The notes: generated by a model from the letters alone, not told the origin. A stretch of DNA of 64,000 bases from Aedoeadaptatus coxii (GCF_001553115.1 NZ_KQ960183.1:1-64000); one strand, 5' to 3'; counted from the first letter of the stretch, positions 39,854 to 48,792 are shown. Numbers and translations: made by a program.

Positions 39854-40684
39854 ATGAAGAAGAAATCATTGCCCGCCATAGTGGCCCTCGCCATTCTTTT
39901 AATTCTGCCTAATCTGGCGGAAGCCGCCACGCCCATTCGCCTTTGGGTTGGAGATCACTTCGTCATAAGCGATGTGAATCCCTATATCGAAAACGGAAGA
40001 ACACTCGTGCCCCTTCGCTTCGTCTCCACCAGTTTAGGTTACGATGTGAAGTGGAATGGAAAAGATCGCACGGTTACCCTGAGCGTCGGCGACACGCGCA
40101 TCGTCTATACCATCGATTCCACCGCCGTTCGCGTAACGGCAGCCGACAGAACTACCACGATCCATTCCGACGTGCCGGCGCGCATTAAAGACGGCCGCAC
40201 CTTCGTCCCCATTCGTATCCTAAGCGAACTGGAAGCGAAGCCCATCAGTTGGGATGCGGATCGCCGCGTAGTGATTTTATCCAGCGATTATATGAAAGGG
40301 CCCATTACGGAAAAAGTCGTAAATAATGTCGGCGAACAACTTGCCGCCGCCGTAAATAAAGAGGGCGGGATCTATTTCAAAGGCACTTACGATGCGAAAA
40401 CCATGCAAATTTACGTTACCCCCGTGGGGAAAAGAGTAGAAGAATATAGAGAGCTCTTTAAAACCTATCCCAGATTTACGAAAAAAGAGCAGGGCGATAT
40501 GATCGTAAAAGACTTAAACTTCGCCTTGAGCCTTTCGGGTAATGTCTACGGACAAACGGGCATCGCCTACGCCGTCACGCTACTAAACCCGGTATCGCCG
40601 GAACAAGTTCTCGCAACGGGCATCGGCGGTTATCCTGCTGAAAACTTTTTTAAAGATGTAACCCAGTTTAAAAAGGCGAAATAA
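39854..40684 (+). CDS. Secreted protein with copper amine oxidase N-terminal-like (stalk) domain
   Basis: 276 aa. A signal peptide covers residues 1-24 (AILLILPNLAEAA). Residues ~27-140 form a stalk domain with two repeats: NGRTLVPLRFVSTSLGYDVK and DGRTFVPIRILSELEAKPIS. These domains are common in wall-associated Clostridia proteins and do not imply amine oxidase activity. The C-terminal ~130 residues are unassigned. It stands alone with its own promoter and terminator. The domain is related to the one at the C terminus of the glycosidase at 197-2308. Confidence 0.83.
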   Translation: MKKKSLPAIVALAILLILPNLAEAATPIRLWVGDHFVISDVNPYIENGRTLVPLRFVSTSLGYDVKWNGKDRTVTLSVGDTRIVYTIDSTAVRVTAADRTTTIHSDVPARIKDGRTFVPIRILSELEAKPISWDADRRVVILSSDYMKGPITEKVVNNVGEQLAAAVNKEGGIYFKGTYDAKTMQIYVTPVGKRVEEYRELFKTYPRFTKKEQGDMIVKDLNFALSLSGNVYGQTGIAYAVTLLNPVSPEQVLATGIGGYPAENFFKDVTQFKKAK

Positions 40685-40699
40685 AACTAAAAACATCCA

Positions 40700-40740
40700 A
40701 TAGAAAAGGCTGTGAGTTTTGCGCTCACAGCCTTTTCTAT
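40700..40740. terminator. Bidirectional terminator between the stalk-domain gene and pdxS
   Basis: A 17-bp perfect inverted repeat (40700-40716 with 40724-40740) with a 7-nt loop lies between the convergent genes. Confidence 0.9.
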
Positions 40741-40765
40741 GGTTAAGGGAGAAGAAGTTTTAATT

Positions 40766-41623
40766 TTATCGCGTGGCCATAATGGTTTCGATTTCGTCGG
40801 GGTTGATGCCCACCATGGCCTCGCCGATGTTTTCGCTCACTTCGGCGATGACGCTGTCGTCCATGTAATGTGCCACGGCTTTTACAATGGCCTTGGCTCT
40901 TTTTTCGGGATTGTTGGATTTAAAAATGCCGCTTCCCACAAACACGCCTTCGGCGCCCAGCCGGCGCATAAGGGCGGCGTCCGCCGGGGTGGCCACGCCG
41001 CCTGCGGAAAAGTTTGCCACGGGAAGTTTGCCGTGTTCGTTCACGTAGAGGAGAAGATCGTGGCTTACACCCATTTCCTTGGCGAGGTTGTAGAGTTCGT
41101 CTTTCTTTTTATTTTGCACCATGGCGATTTCGCCCATAATGGCGCGGAGGTGATCCACAGCTTGAGACACGTCGCCTGTGCCGGCTTCCCCTTTTGTGCG
41201 AATCATGGCGGCCCCTTCTTCAATACGGCGAAGGGCTTCGGAGAGATTGCGGGCGCCGCAGACGAAAGGCGTGTTAAATGCTTTTTTGTCGATGTGGTAG
41301 GTAGTATCTGCCGGGGTAAGGACTTCGGATTCGTCGATGTAATCGATGTGGATGGCTTCTAAAATAGAAGCTTCAACGAAATGGCCGATGCGCACTTTTG
41401 CCATGACGGGAATGGAAACGGCTTCTTGAATTTCTTTAATCATCTTCGGATCGCTCATACGGCTCACGCCGCCGGCAGCGCGAATGTCGGCGGGGATGCG
41501 CTCCAGCGCCATAACGGCGACGGCTCCGGCCTCTTCTGCAATCTTCGCTTGTTCGGGGGTGGTGACGTCCATAATGACGCCACCTTTCATGGAATCGGTG
41601 AGTTGAATAAATGCTTCGTTCAT
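40766..41623 (-). CDS. pdxS: Pyridoxal 5'-phosphate synthase lyase subunit PdxS
   Basis: 285 aa. It builds PLP from ribose 5-phosphate, glyceraldehyde 3-phosphate and ammonia. The barrel's catalytic parts are present: [20 protein letters not shown], the Schiff-base lysine in [10 protein letters not shown], and [11 protein letters not shown] with the second lysine. AAGGAGGTT lies before ATG 41623. The ammonia-supplying glutaminase pdxT, normally the next gene, is not here: the gene ends at a terminator. The divergent MocR-type regulator at 41712 is a typical PdxR partner. Confidence 0.96.
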   Translation of the reverse strand: MNEAFIQLTDSMKGGVIMDVTTPEQAKIAEEAGAVAVMALERIPADIRAAGGVSRMSDPKMIKEIQEAVSIPVMAKVRIGHFVEASILEAIHIDYIDESEVLTPADTTYHIDKKAFNTPFVCGARNLSEALRRIEEGAAMIRTKGEAGTGDVSQAVDHLRAIMGEIAMVQNKKKDELYNLAKEMGVSHDLLLYVNEHGKLPVANFSAGGVATPADAALMRRLGAEGVFVGSGIFKSNNPEKRAKAIVKAVAHYMDDSVIAEVSENIGEAMVGINPDEIETIMATR

Positions 41624-41651
41624 GGGAACCTCCTTAAGTTAATCTAATGAC

Positions 41652-41695
41652 ATTGTAAGGGGAATTTGATATCATCAAAAGTGCCAAAACATAAA
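41652..41695. promoter_or_regulatory. Divergent pdxS/pdxR promoter region with palindrome
   Basis: The palindrome TTTGATATCATCAAA is at 41665-41679. On the minus strand, TACAAT (41652-41657) is a good -10 for pdxS, and its -35 region falls in the palindrome. On the plus strand, TTGATA (41666-41671) and CATAAA (41690-41695) could drive the regulator gene. A protein on the palindrome would control both. The regulator at 41712 is the obvious candidate. Confidence 0.5.
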
Positions 41696-41711
41696 AATCG
41701 GGAGGTACCAG

Positions 41712-43097
41712 ATGATCACCGTCAATTTTGAAGAGGGAAAAGCGCTTTACCTGCAGCTTTACGACTACATTAAAGAAGATATTATTCAGAATCGCATGGC
41801 TAAGGACACCAAACTTCCCTCGAAGCGGGATCTCGCCCATCATTTGGGGATTTCCGTGAACACGGTCTCCTCGGCATACGATGTTCTTTTAGACGAAGGG
41901 TATCTTTACGCCGTGGAGCGCGTCGGCTATTTCGTATCGCCCATCGAGTGTTTACATAAGACGCCGCGGCAGGAAAAAGCGGAGGCGAAACTTTTCGCCC
42001 CCCGTTACCGCTACGATTTCGATTTAAATAAAAACGGTATTTTCGATTTCCCCGATGTTCCCTTTCAGCGGGCCATGATGGACAGCATGAGGGAAGATTC
42101 GGAAATGAACGCTTGGGATAAGGAGGGAATCCCATCTTTGCGCCGCGCCATATGCCATTATCTCCGCGCATCTCGCGGCATCGACGCGTCGCCTGAAAAT
42201 GTGATTTTATCCGCCGGCATGGAATATCTGTTTCGGATTTTGTTTTTTATTTTGCCGAAAGATTATCGTTATTTTTTGGAAAACCCGGGCTATATCGACA
42301 CGAAGAAAATCTTCGAGCCCACAGGGCGTTCTCCGGGTTTTGTCACCATCGACGAAGGGGGCATCGATCCCGAAAAACTTTCCGGCAGGCGTGGAGTCTA
42401 CCTCGTAAGCCCTACTCATCAATTTCCCACGGGAAGTATTTTGCGAGTGGATCGACGGGTGAAGCTTTTGAATTTTGCAAAAGCTACCGATTCTTACATC
42501 ATCGAAGACGATTACGACAGCGAATATAAATACTACGGCCGCCTGATTCCGGCGCTTAAAAGTTTGGATACTACCGATCGGGTTATTTACATGTCGAATT
42601 TTTCAAAATCCCTTTCCCCGGGGCTTCGAGTGTCCTTTATGGTCTTGCCCGACGAGCTTATGGCCATGTACAGAAAAAAAGATCCCCTGGTGGCATGCCC
42701 CATTCCCAATATGGTGCAGCGCGCCCTTTCCAAATACATGGAGAGGGGCTATTTCGAGCGGCGACTTAATCGGGAGAGGAAACAGTACGACAAAAAGCGA
42801 AAGGCGGCTCTTCGCTTTTTTGAAGGAGATCCTCTCTTTGAAATCGACGACAAGCGGGCGGGGCTTCATTTTATCCTGACCTGCAAAATCCCCGTGGAGG
42901 AAAAGGAACTTTTAGAGTATTTGCGGAAGCGCGACATGAACATTTACGGCCTTTCGGATTTTTTCGAAGGGGAATACAATGCGCCCTATCCCAAACTTAT
43001 TGTAGGCTTCGGCAATATGGCGCCCGAGGTAATGGAAGAAGGTTTCACCGCTTTGGTGAGGGCGTTAAAAGAACTTGCCGAGACAAAAGAGTATTAA
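41712..43097 (+). CDS. pdxR: MocR/GntR-type regulator with aminotransferase domain (PdxR-like)
   Basis: 461 aa. Residues ~1-75 are a GntR winged helix (LPSKRDLAHHLGISVNTVSS). The rest is a class I aminotransferase fold with the PLP-binding lysine in SNFSKSLSPGLRVSF, used for sensing rather than catalysis. PdxR proteins activate PLP synthesis genes and respond to PLP. The gene is divergent from pdxS with 88 bp between starts, which supports this role. GGGAGGTACC precedes the ATG. Confidence 0.88.
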   Translation: MITVNFEEGKALYLQLYDYIKEDIIQNRMAKDTKLPSKRDLAHHLGISVNTVSSAYDVLLDEGYLYAVERVGYFVSPIECLHKTPRQEKAEAKLFAPRYRYDFDLNKNGIFDFPDVPFQRAMMDSMREDSEMNAWDKEGIPSLRRAICHYLRASRGIDASPENVILSAGMEYLFRILFFILPKDYRYFLENPGYIDTKKIFEPTGRSPGFVTIDEGGIDPEKLSGRRGVYLVSPTHQFPTGSILRVDRRVKLLNFAKATDSYIIEDDYDSEYKYYGRLIPALKSLDTTDRVIYMSNFSKSLSPGLRVSFMVLPDELMAMYRKKDPLVACPIPNMVQRALSKYMERGYFERRLNRERKQYDKKRKAALRFFEGDPLFEIDDKRAGLHFILTCKIPVEEKELLEYLRKRDMNIYGLSDFFEGEYNAPYPKLIVGFGNMAPEVMEEGFTALVRALKELAETKEY

Positions 43098-43124
43098 AGA
43101 AAACAGAAGATGGGTAAAAAAGTC

Positions 43125-43166
43125 TGGACAAATTTTTCATAGCAGTATAGAATGAATACTCATTCA
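43125..43166 (+). promoter_or_regulatory. Promoter overlapped by a FadR-like operator, upstream of the TraX-family gene
   Basis: TGGACA (43125-43130), 17-bp spacer, TAGAAT (43148-43153). Overlapping the -10 is AGAATGAATACTCATTCA (43149-43166), an inverted repeat of GAATGA/TCATTC that agrees at 17 of 18 positions with the Bacillus FadR consensus as I remember it (TGAATGAMTANTCATTCA). A TetR-family repressor bound here would block transcription. Confidence 0.7.
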
Positions 43167-43186
43167 TATTTTAACGGAGGGATTTT

Positions 43187-43912
43187 ATGGCACCTATACA
43201 AACCAAGGGGAAACCCTATCAATTTTTAAACGGCGCCCAATTAAAATACATTGCCTTTTTATCCATGTTACTGGATCACGTGAACAATTCGATGATCACG
43301 CCCTATTTAACGGGATCGGGGCCTTTGCTTCACATTAGCAATCTTTTAAGTATTTTGGGCCGCATCGCTTTTCCCATTTTTATGTTTTTTCTCGTGGAAG
43401 GTTTTTTCAACACCCGTTCGAAACAGAAATATTTACGCAATCTTCTGATTTTCGCGCTGATTTCGGAAATCCCCTTCGATCTCTTTACATCGAAAGTGTT
43501 TTTCGACAAGAATTGGAACAATATGATGTTCACCTTGGCTCTTTCCTTAGTGACCATTTGGATCGTGGACATTTTAAAAGACAAAATCGCCGAGAAATCG
43601 AAAGCCGGCTGGTACGGCGCATCCATTCTCGTAGTAGCCCTTATGTGCGGCGTCGCCATGTTTTTCAGTTTGGATTACGATTACCACGCCATTATCGTGG
43701 CCTATTTGTTTTATCTCTTCAGAGATCGCCCCGTGGTGGCGGCAGGTCTCGGTTACCTTTCCATTATCAAGGAACTCTGGTCGGGCCTCGGCTTTCTCGC
43801 CACCCTTACCTATAACGGGGAGCGGGGTAAGCAGTATAAATGGTTAAATTACGCCTTTTATCCCGCCCACATTCTTATTCTCGCCATCTTGCGATTCGCC
43901 TTAAATGTATAA
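43187..43912 (+). CDS. TraX-family membrane protein
   Basis: 241 aa with about seven membrane helices. The start LNGAQLKYIAFLSMLLDHVN is the TraX family signature, followed by GRIAFPIFMFFLVEGFFNTR and EIPFDLF. The plasmid TraX protein acetylates F pilin; chromosomal relatives in Firmicutes are of unknown function and are related to membrane acyltransferases. There are no conjugation genes nearby. Its promoter is overlapped by a FadR-like operator, which hints at a link to lipid or acyl metabolism. ACGGAGGG precedes the ATG. Confidence 0.85.
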   Translation: MAPIQTKGKPYQFLNGAQLKYIAFLSMLLDHVNNSMITPYLTGSGPLLHISNLLSILGRIAFPIFMFFLVEGFFNTRSKQKYLRNLLIFALISEIPFDLFTSKVFFDKNWNNMMFTLALSLVTIWIVDILKDKIAEKSKAGWYGASILVVALMCGVAMFFSLDYDYHAIIVAYLFYLFRDRPVVAAGLGYLSIIKELWSGLGFLATLTYNGERGKQYKWLNYAFYPAHILILAILRFALNV

Positions 43913-43916
43913 CAAT

Positions 43917-43954
43917 CAAAAAGGAGCACGCCTTTAAGGGCATGCTCTTTTTTT
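43917..43954. terminator. Terminator between the TraX-family gene and the ATP-grasp gene
   Basis: GGAGCACGCC and GGCATGCTC pair around TTTAAG (one G:T), followed by a T run on the plus strand and preceded by an A run that serves the minus strand. Confidence 0.8.
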
Positions 43955-45161
43955 AATCGTTTTGCCGCGCCGGCTCGTACTGCGGATAATATTTCCTCGT
44001 GGAGAGGCGGCGGCGCATATAATCTAAATAGCGGGGAAGGGAGCGGTCTTTTTCGTACCATTGGGTAAATTTAAAGCCCTTCTTTAAATAGGTTTCGATA
44101 AGTTCCTTGTCCTCTTTGCTGCCGTATTTTCGAAGCACGGAAGGATCGACGAAAAGCCAAAGTCCACGTTCGTCGTGGTAATGAGGGGCGAGTGCTTTGT
44201 TCTCGATGAGATCCTCTACGGGATAGCGCATAAAATTGCAGCCTCCGGCGGTCATGTAAAATGAGGAGCGGCCTTGGCGAATATTGATTTCAAAGACCTT
44301 ATACTTTTGATCCCGCACATCGTATTTCAAGTCGAAATTGGCGAATCCCCTGTAGCCGATGGCCTTTAAAAAGCGGGTGTACTGATCGTAAAGGGCGTCG
44401 TCGCCGATGGTTAAAAGGGCGTTGTAATTGCCGATTTCGTAGGGGAGACATTCGTCTAAAAGGCATTTACCCAGGCACATCATGGTGACCTCGCCCCTGC
44501 TATCCACATAAGCGTTTAGGACGAACATGGCGGAAGAATTGCCGGGGATAAAATCCTGCACGATCAACTCGCCGATGTAGCCGGCGTCGTAAATTAAATT
44601 GACTACGCGCTTTAACTCCGCGGCATCGTCGATTTTATAAAACTTCTTTTTACCCTCGAAGTGCATGTGCACAAATTCGATACTGTCGTTAGCTTTGAGG
44701 CCCACGGGGAAGGTGAAGCCTAAATCCAAATTGTCTTTCGTTTCTTTGGAAATAATCTTCGTCGCCGGGTAATCCAATCCGTATTCTTCGCAGATAGCGT
44801 AAAAGTCGATTTTATTTTCCAGCTTTTGTTGAAGATCGTAATCGATGTAATTAAAGACGAAATCCTCTTCCAACGCCTTTTTATGCTTGGCAATAAGGGC
44901 GGTGTAGCCGTCGGAGCAGGAGGTGAGGAGAAGGGGCTTTTCGCCTTGAAAACGCTCCGCCACCTTTTTTAACGTGCGCAAAAAACCTTCGTCCGTGTCG
45001 AAATCCTCGTGAACTTCCACGTCGACAATTTTCGATGCCCTCGTAAAGCGCAAAGGCTTGACGCCGTATGCGTGGGAACACACGCCGTAGGCTTCGTGGA
45101 GTGAGCGCGCCACGCCGTAAGCGTTAATATCCGTTCCTAAAATAATCGAAGTAAATTCCAT
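43953..45161 (-). CDS. ATP-grasp ligase, probable D-aspartate (or D-glutamate) ligase for peptidoglycan cross-bridges
   Basis: 402 aa, ATP-grasp fold: an N-terminal nucleotide-like domain (IILGTDINAYGVARSLHEAYG), the central ATP-binding lid (ELIVQDFIPGNSSAMFVLNAYV), and the metal-binding end (YRGFANFDLKYD and KVFEINIRQGRSSFY). The architecture fits the carboxylate-amine ligases that add D-aspartate to the peptidoglycan stem lysine or ornithine. It is directly downstream of an aspartate/glutamate racemase gene with TAATG overlap, so racemase and ligase are made together. D-Asp versus D-Glu cannot be told from sequence. Confidence 0.8.
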   Translation of the reverse strand: MEFTSIILGTDINAYGVARSLHEAYGVCSHAYGVKPLRFTRASKIVDVEVHEDFDTDEGFLRTLKKVAERFQGEKPLLLTSCSDGYTALIAKHKKALEEDFVFNYIDYDLQQKLENKIDFYAICEEYGLDYPATKIISKETKDNLDLGFTFPVGLKANDSIEFVHMHFEGKKKFYKIDDAAELKRVVNLIYDAGYIGELIVQDFIPGNSSAMFVLNAYVDSRGEVTMMCLGKCLLDECLPYEIGNYNALLTIGDDALYDQYTRFLKAIGYRGFANFDLKYDVRDQKYKVFEINIRQGRSSFYMTAGGCNFMRYPVEDLIENKALAPHYHDERGLWLFVDPSVLRKYGSKEDKELIETYLKKGFKFTQWYEKDRSLPRYLDYMRRRLSTRKYYPQYEPARQND

Positions 45162-45838
45162 TACATCCTCTCTCTTCCGCAGCGTTTAATAATAGCGTCC
45201 CCTAAAACCTGAGTGGTATCCACCACATGTTCCCTTTCGATGCCCAAAGTGGAAAGCTCCGTGCACGCTAAAATCACTACGGCATCTTCCGTGTACTTGT
45301 CGAGAAGGGCGTCCATTTCGGGGAAGCGGGTCTTGCCCAGCTCCTTTACATCGTAAATAATCCGCGTAATCGTCGCCTGCTCTTCCGCCGTCGGGTAGAT
45401 CACCCAGAGATCGTGGAAAGTGGCGTAGTGATCGTAAAGCTTTGTGGCGCGCGTGCCTTCTGTTGCGAAGACGGCCACGCTCTTTGCGCCCATTTCCTTA
45501 CAACGGGCGAGAGTCTCGTCGATCATGTTGATGATCTTGCCCTTCGCCATTTTCGACATGGCGTCGAAAAAATAATGGCCCGTGTTGCAGGGGAAGGCGA
45601 TCAGGGGAACGTTTAAATCATTTAAAATATCGAAGTCGCCCTTGACGGCGTCGAGGAAATCTTCGTCCTTGCCGTGTAAAATTACATCCGTTCGATCGGG
45701 GAGCGTGGAGTGATTTAAAATGAGGGCGTTAATATGGTCTTGGTCTTTAGTAGCGGCCGTGTGGCGGACGATGTAATCGAATAAAACGGAGGTGGCCAAA
45801 GGCCCCATGCCGCCCACAATGCCCAGTTCGTAATTCAT
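45161..45838 (-). CDS. Aspartate/glutamate racemase family protein
   Basis: 225 aa. The two catalytic cysteines of the PLP-independent racemases are present: AFPCNTGHYF and LACTELSTL. The start LGIVGGMGPLATSVLFDYIV is typical of aspartate racemases (GGMGP motif), rather than MurI. It supplies the D-amino acid used by the adjacent ATP-grasp ligase. ATG 45838 has AAGGAT upstream, a weak ribosome site. Confidence 0.88.
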   Translation of the reverse strand: MNYELGIVGGMGPLATSVLFDYIVRHTAATKDQDHINALILNHSTLPDRTDVILHGKDEDFLDAVKGDFDILNDLNVPLIAFPCNTGHYFFDAMSKMAKGKIINMIDETLARCKEMGAKSVAVFATEGTRATKLYDHYATFHDLWVIYPTAEEQATITRIIYDVKELGKTRFPEMDALLDKYTEDAVVILACTELSTLGIEREHVVDTTQVLGDAIIKRCGRERM

Positions 45839-45904
45839 AGCGTCAGATCCTTTTTTATATTTTCTTTATTGTACCATAGAAGAATCCCTCGCCGAAACGT
45901 ACCA

Positions 45905-47311
45905 TTAGGTGCCGCAGAAGGTTTTGTAATGAGGAATGCCCGGCGCGGTGCGTAGCGCCTTTTGCGCCTCGCTGTGGGCGAAGGGATTTTTTAAGAGATC
46001 AAGAAACTGGAACAAAAAGTTGCTGTCACCTTCTTCCGCTTCCTGAATGGCCCGCTCCACCAAATAATTTTTCGGAATAATTGCCGGATTCGTTTTTAAA
46101 CGGAGAGCTTGCCCTTCCTCGCCGGTTTTTTCCGCGAGCTTTTCGTAAAATCCACGAAAAGCGGGCGACCACTTTTCTTTTTGATCGCCGTAAGTGATGC
46201 GTAAAAAAGCCTCCGTGTAATCCAGCGTGTCGTCGTAGAGAATGGAGAGGAACTCCCGAATCATAGGTTCGTCCTCTTTGGAAATATTCTTAAAGCCCAA
46301 TTTTTCGCCCATCTTTTTAACATAAGCGGTCTCAAACGTGCGGGCGTAATGGTTGAGGGCGCTTTTCTTTTTTTCGTCTGCACGGGCAGGATCTTTATCT
46401 AAAAGATTGAAAAGGGCATCCCCCAATTTATCTAAATTAAAAATGCCGATCTGCCCTTGATTTTCAAAGCGATAGCGGCCGAAGTGATCGATGGAGCTGA
46501 ACACCGTCTTCGGGTCGAAGACATCTAAAAAAGCGCAGGGCCCGTAGTCGATGGTTTCTCCGGAGATCGTCATATTGTCCGTGTTCATGACGCCGTGAAC
46601 AAAACCCAAAGCCATCCATTGGGCGATGAGGTTCCCCTGGCGTTCGGCGACCCGGCATAAAAAGTTGTAAGCCCTGTCCGGCGAATCGGCGAGATCGGGA
46701 TCGTGACGGCGGATGGCGTAATCCAAAAGAGCTTCCACATCGCCGCCCTCCATATTCGCAATCCATTCGAAAGTGCCGACACGCAAATGGCTCGACGCCA
46801 CCCGGGTCAAAACGGCGCCCTCTTCCTCTTGGCTCCGATAGACGGGCTGCCCCGTCTTTACCACGGCGAGAGCGCGGGTCGTGGGCACGCCTAAAGCGTA
46901 CATGGCCTCGCTCATGATATATTCGCGGATCATGGGGCCGAGACACGCGCGCCCGTCGCCGCCCCTGGAAAAATCCGTGCGGCCGGCGCCCTTCAGCTGA
47001 ATATCGCGGCGCTCGCCATTGGGCGTGATCTGCTCGCCGATTAAAATAGCGCGGCCGTCGCCTAAGATGGCAGGGTAGCCGAACTGGTGGCCCATATAGG
47101 CCATGGCGATGGACGACGCCCCCTCCGGCATCTTATTGCCGCTTAAAACATTTAGCCCCTCATTAGAAAAAAGTTCATCGGGGTCTAAACCCAACGCCTC
47201 GGCGAACGAAGGATTGGTTATAAAAAAAGAAGGCTGCGCTACCGGCGTGGGATCCACCTTGCGGAAAAAAGCACCGGGCAGCCTTTCGTAAGAATTGTCA
47301 AAATTAAACAT
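45905..47311 (-). CDS. selO: SelO/YdiU family protein AMPylase
   Basis: 468 aa. SelO pseudokinases transfer AMP from ATP to protein hydroxyls and act in redox stress. Visible motifs: YMGHQFGYPAILGDGRAIL, GAGRTDFSRGGDGRACLGPM (the glycine-rich and nucleotide-contacting part), REYIMSEAMYALGVPTTRAL, GFVHGVMNTDNMTISG (the catalytic-loop equivalent), and DYGPCAFLD (metal-binding). Bacterial forms often end in a redox cysteine; here FCGT at the extreme C terminus supplies one. It is divergent from rlmD and shares its short control region. Confidence 0.93.
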   Translation of the reverse strand: MFNFDNSYERLPGAFFRKVDPTPVAQPSFFITNPSFAEALGLDPDELFSNEGLNVLSGNKMPEGASSIAMAYMGHQFGYPAILGDGRAILIGEQITPNGERRDIQLKGAGRTDFSRGGDGRACLGPMIREYIMSEAMYALGVPTTRALAVVKTGQPVYRSQEEEGAVLTRVASSHLRVGTFEWIANMEGGDVEALLDYAIRRHDPDLADSPDRAYNFLCRVAERQGNLIAQWMALGFVHGVMNTDNMTISGETIDYGPCAFLDVFDPKTVFSSIDHFGRYRFENQGQIGIFNLDKLGDALFNLLDKDPARADEKKKSALNHYARTFETAYVKKMGEKLGFKNISKEDEPMIREFLSILYDDTLDYTEAFLRITYGDQKEKWSPAFRGFYEKLAEKTGEEGQALRLKTNPAIIPKNYLVERAIQEAEEGDSNFLFQFLDLLKNPFAHSEAQKALRTAPGIPHYKTFCGT

Positions 47312-47359
47312 AATATCACCGGTAAATACTTACCCTCATAAAGGTAGTTCACCCATCCA

Positions 47360-47368
47360 TGGTATAAT
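47360..47368 (+). promoter_or_regulatory. Extended -10 promoter for rlmD
   Basis: TGGTATAAT has the extended TG and a consensus -10 (TATAAT, 47363-47368). No good -35 is visible. It lies 25 bp before the ATG. Confidence 0.65.
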
Positions 47369-47392
47369 ATGGGCAACAGAAAAGGAGGCATT

Positions 47393-48721
47393 ATGGCAAA
47401 AAAGTATAGAGAAGGCGAGATTGTAGAGCGTCATTTTCCCAATCGTTCCGTAGTAAAAACGGAAGACGGCACAGAGATTCACGTAAAAGGCGGTTTGCCC
47501 GGACAAAAAGTAGGCGTGCGCATCACGCGCAATCGTGCAAACAATAAAAAGGGAAAAATCGTGGAAACCTTGGCGCCGTCGCCTATGGAAACTGCCCCCG
47601 ATTGCCCCCACGCTTCCATTTGCGGCGGCTGTATGTATCAGACGTTGACCTACGAAAAGGAGTCGGCGCTAAAAAAAGACATGCTCGACGACCTCTATGG
47701 CCGGGACGTGCCCTATACCATGGCGCCTCAAACCTACCATTACCGCAACAAAATGGAATACACTTTCGGCGACGAGGAAAAGGGAGGACCCTTAACCCTC
47801 GGCCTTCATCATAAAAAAGGATTTTACGACATCGTCTCCACTTCAGGTTGTCTCCTGGTGCCCGAGGATATGGAAACCATTCGCGCGGAAGTGGAGCGTT
47901 ATTTCCGCGAACGTAACACGCCCTTTTATCATCGCATGTGCCACGAGGGCACCCTGCGTTACCTCGTGGTGCGCCATGCCCGCGCCACGGATACGTACCT
48001 CGTGAACTTGGTGACCACGTCGGATCCTGTGGATGAAGACGATTTTGTTACATTCTTGCAAAGCTTAAACCTCAAAGGCACCATCGCCAGCATTTATCAC
48101 ACCATTTCAGACGATTGGGCCGACGCCATTAAACCGGAGAAAATTCTTCGCCTGGAAGGGGATGATTATTTGGAAGAGCGTCTGTTGGATTTAAACTTTC
48201 AAATCGCGCCCTTTTCTTTCTTCCAACCCAATCCCGATACGGCGAAATTAATTTACGAAAAAGCCCGCGCCCTGGCCGGTAGAGAAAAAGGCGTGGTCTA
48301 CGATTTATATTCCGGCACGGGAACCATCGGTCAAATCCTCGCGCAGGAAGCGAAAGAAGTTATCGGCATCGAAATCGTGGAATCCGCCGTGGAGGATGCC
48401 AATCGCGCGGCAAAAGCCAACGGCATCGAAAACGCACGCTTCCTCGCCGGCGACGTACTGGAGCTTATCGATACCCTTACCACGCGCCCCGATCTCCTCG
48501 TCGTGGATCCGCCTCGCGACGGCATCCATCCGAAAGCCATCGACAAACTGGCCGCATTAAACGCCCCCCGCATCCTTTACATCAGCTGCAATCCCGTGAC
48601 GCAAAAAAGAGACATCGAAATCCTCGAAGCGAGCGGATACAAAGTGGAACACCTGGAGGCCGTGGACCAATTCCCGAGAACGGCACACGTGGAGACTGTA
48701 GTATTGATGTCAAGAAAATAA
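47393..48721 (+). CDS. rlmD: 23S rRNA (uracil-C5)-methyltransferase RlmD/RumA family
   Basis: 442 aa. It makes m5U in 23S rRNA. An N-terminal TRAM domain is followed by 4Fe-4S cysteines C71, C77, C80 and C153. The SAM-binding block is VYDLYSGTGTIGQILAQEA, then VVDPPRDGIHPKAI, and the catalytic C399 in ISCNPVTQKRD. The true start is ATG 47393 with AAAGGAGG at 47381-47388. The last codons and everything after become AT-rich: the phage-like DNA begins at its stop codon, and this gene's 3' end is a known type of insertion site for phages and conjugative elements. Confidence 0.93.
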   Translation: MAKKYREGEIVERHFPNRSVVKTEDGTEIHVKGGLPGQKVGVRITRNRANNKKGKIVETLAPSPMETAPDCPHASICGGCMYQTLTYEKESALKKDMLDDLYGRDVPYTMAPQTYHYRNKMEYTFGDEEKGGPLTLGLHHKKGFYDIVSTSGCLLVPEDMETIRAEVERYFRERNTPFYHRMCHEGTLRYLVVRHARATDTYLVNLVTTSDPVDEDDFVTFLQSLNLKGTIASIYHTISDDWADAIKPEKILRLEGDDYLEERLLDLNFQIAPFSFFQPNPDTAKLIYEKARALAGREKGVVYDLYSGTGTIGQILAQEAKEVIGIEIVESAVEDANRAAKANGIENARFLAGDVLELIDTLTTRPDLLVVDPPRDGIHPKAIDKLAALNAPRILYISCNPVTQKRDIEILEASGYKVEHLEAVDQFPRTAHVETVVLMSRK

Positions 48722-48749
48722 GATAACAGGATATAAGACTGTTGAAATC

Positions 48750-48792
48750 AATGGCTTTTGGGGTTTTAGAAGAAATCCTAAAAGCCATTTCT
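48750..48792 (+). terminator. Terminator after rlmD
   Basis: A 17-bp stem with two G:U pairs (48750-48766 with 48773-48789) is followed by TTTCTCT. Whether it belongs to the chromosome or to the inserted element is not clear, because it lies just past the rlmD stop. Confidence 0.75.

Noticed and set aside
40712-41362. Plus-strand 216-aa frame opposite pdxS
   Set aside because: It is the antisense shadow of pdxS, whose motifs are unmistakable; the frame has no ribosome site or family resemblance.
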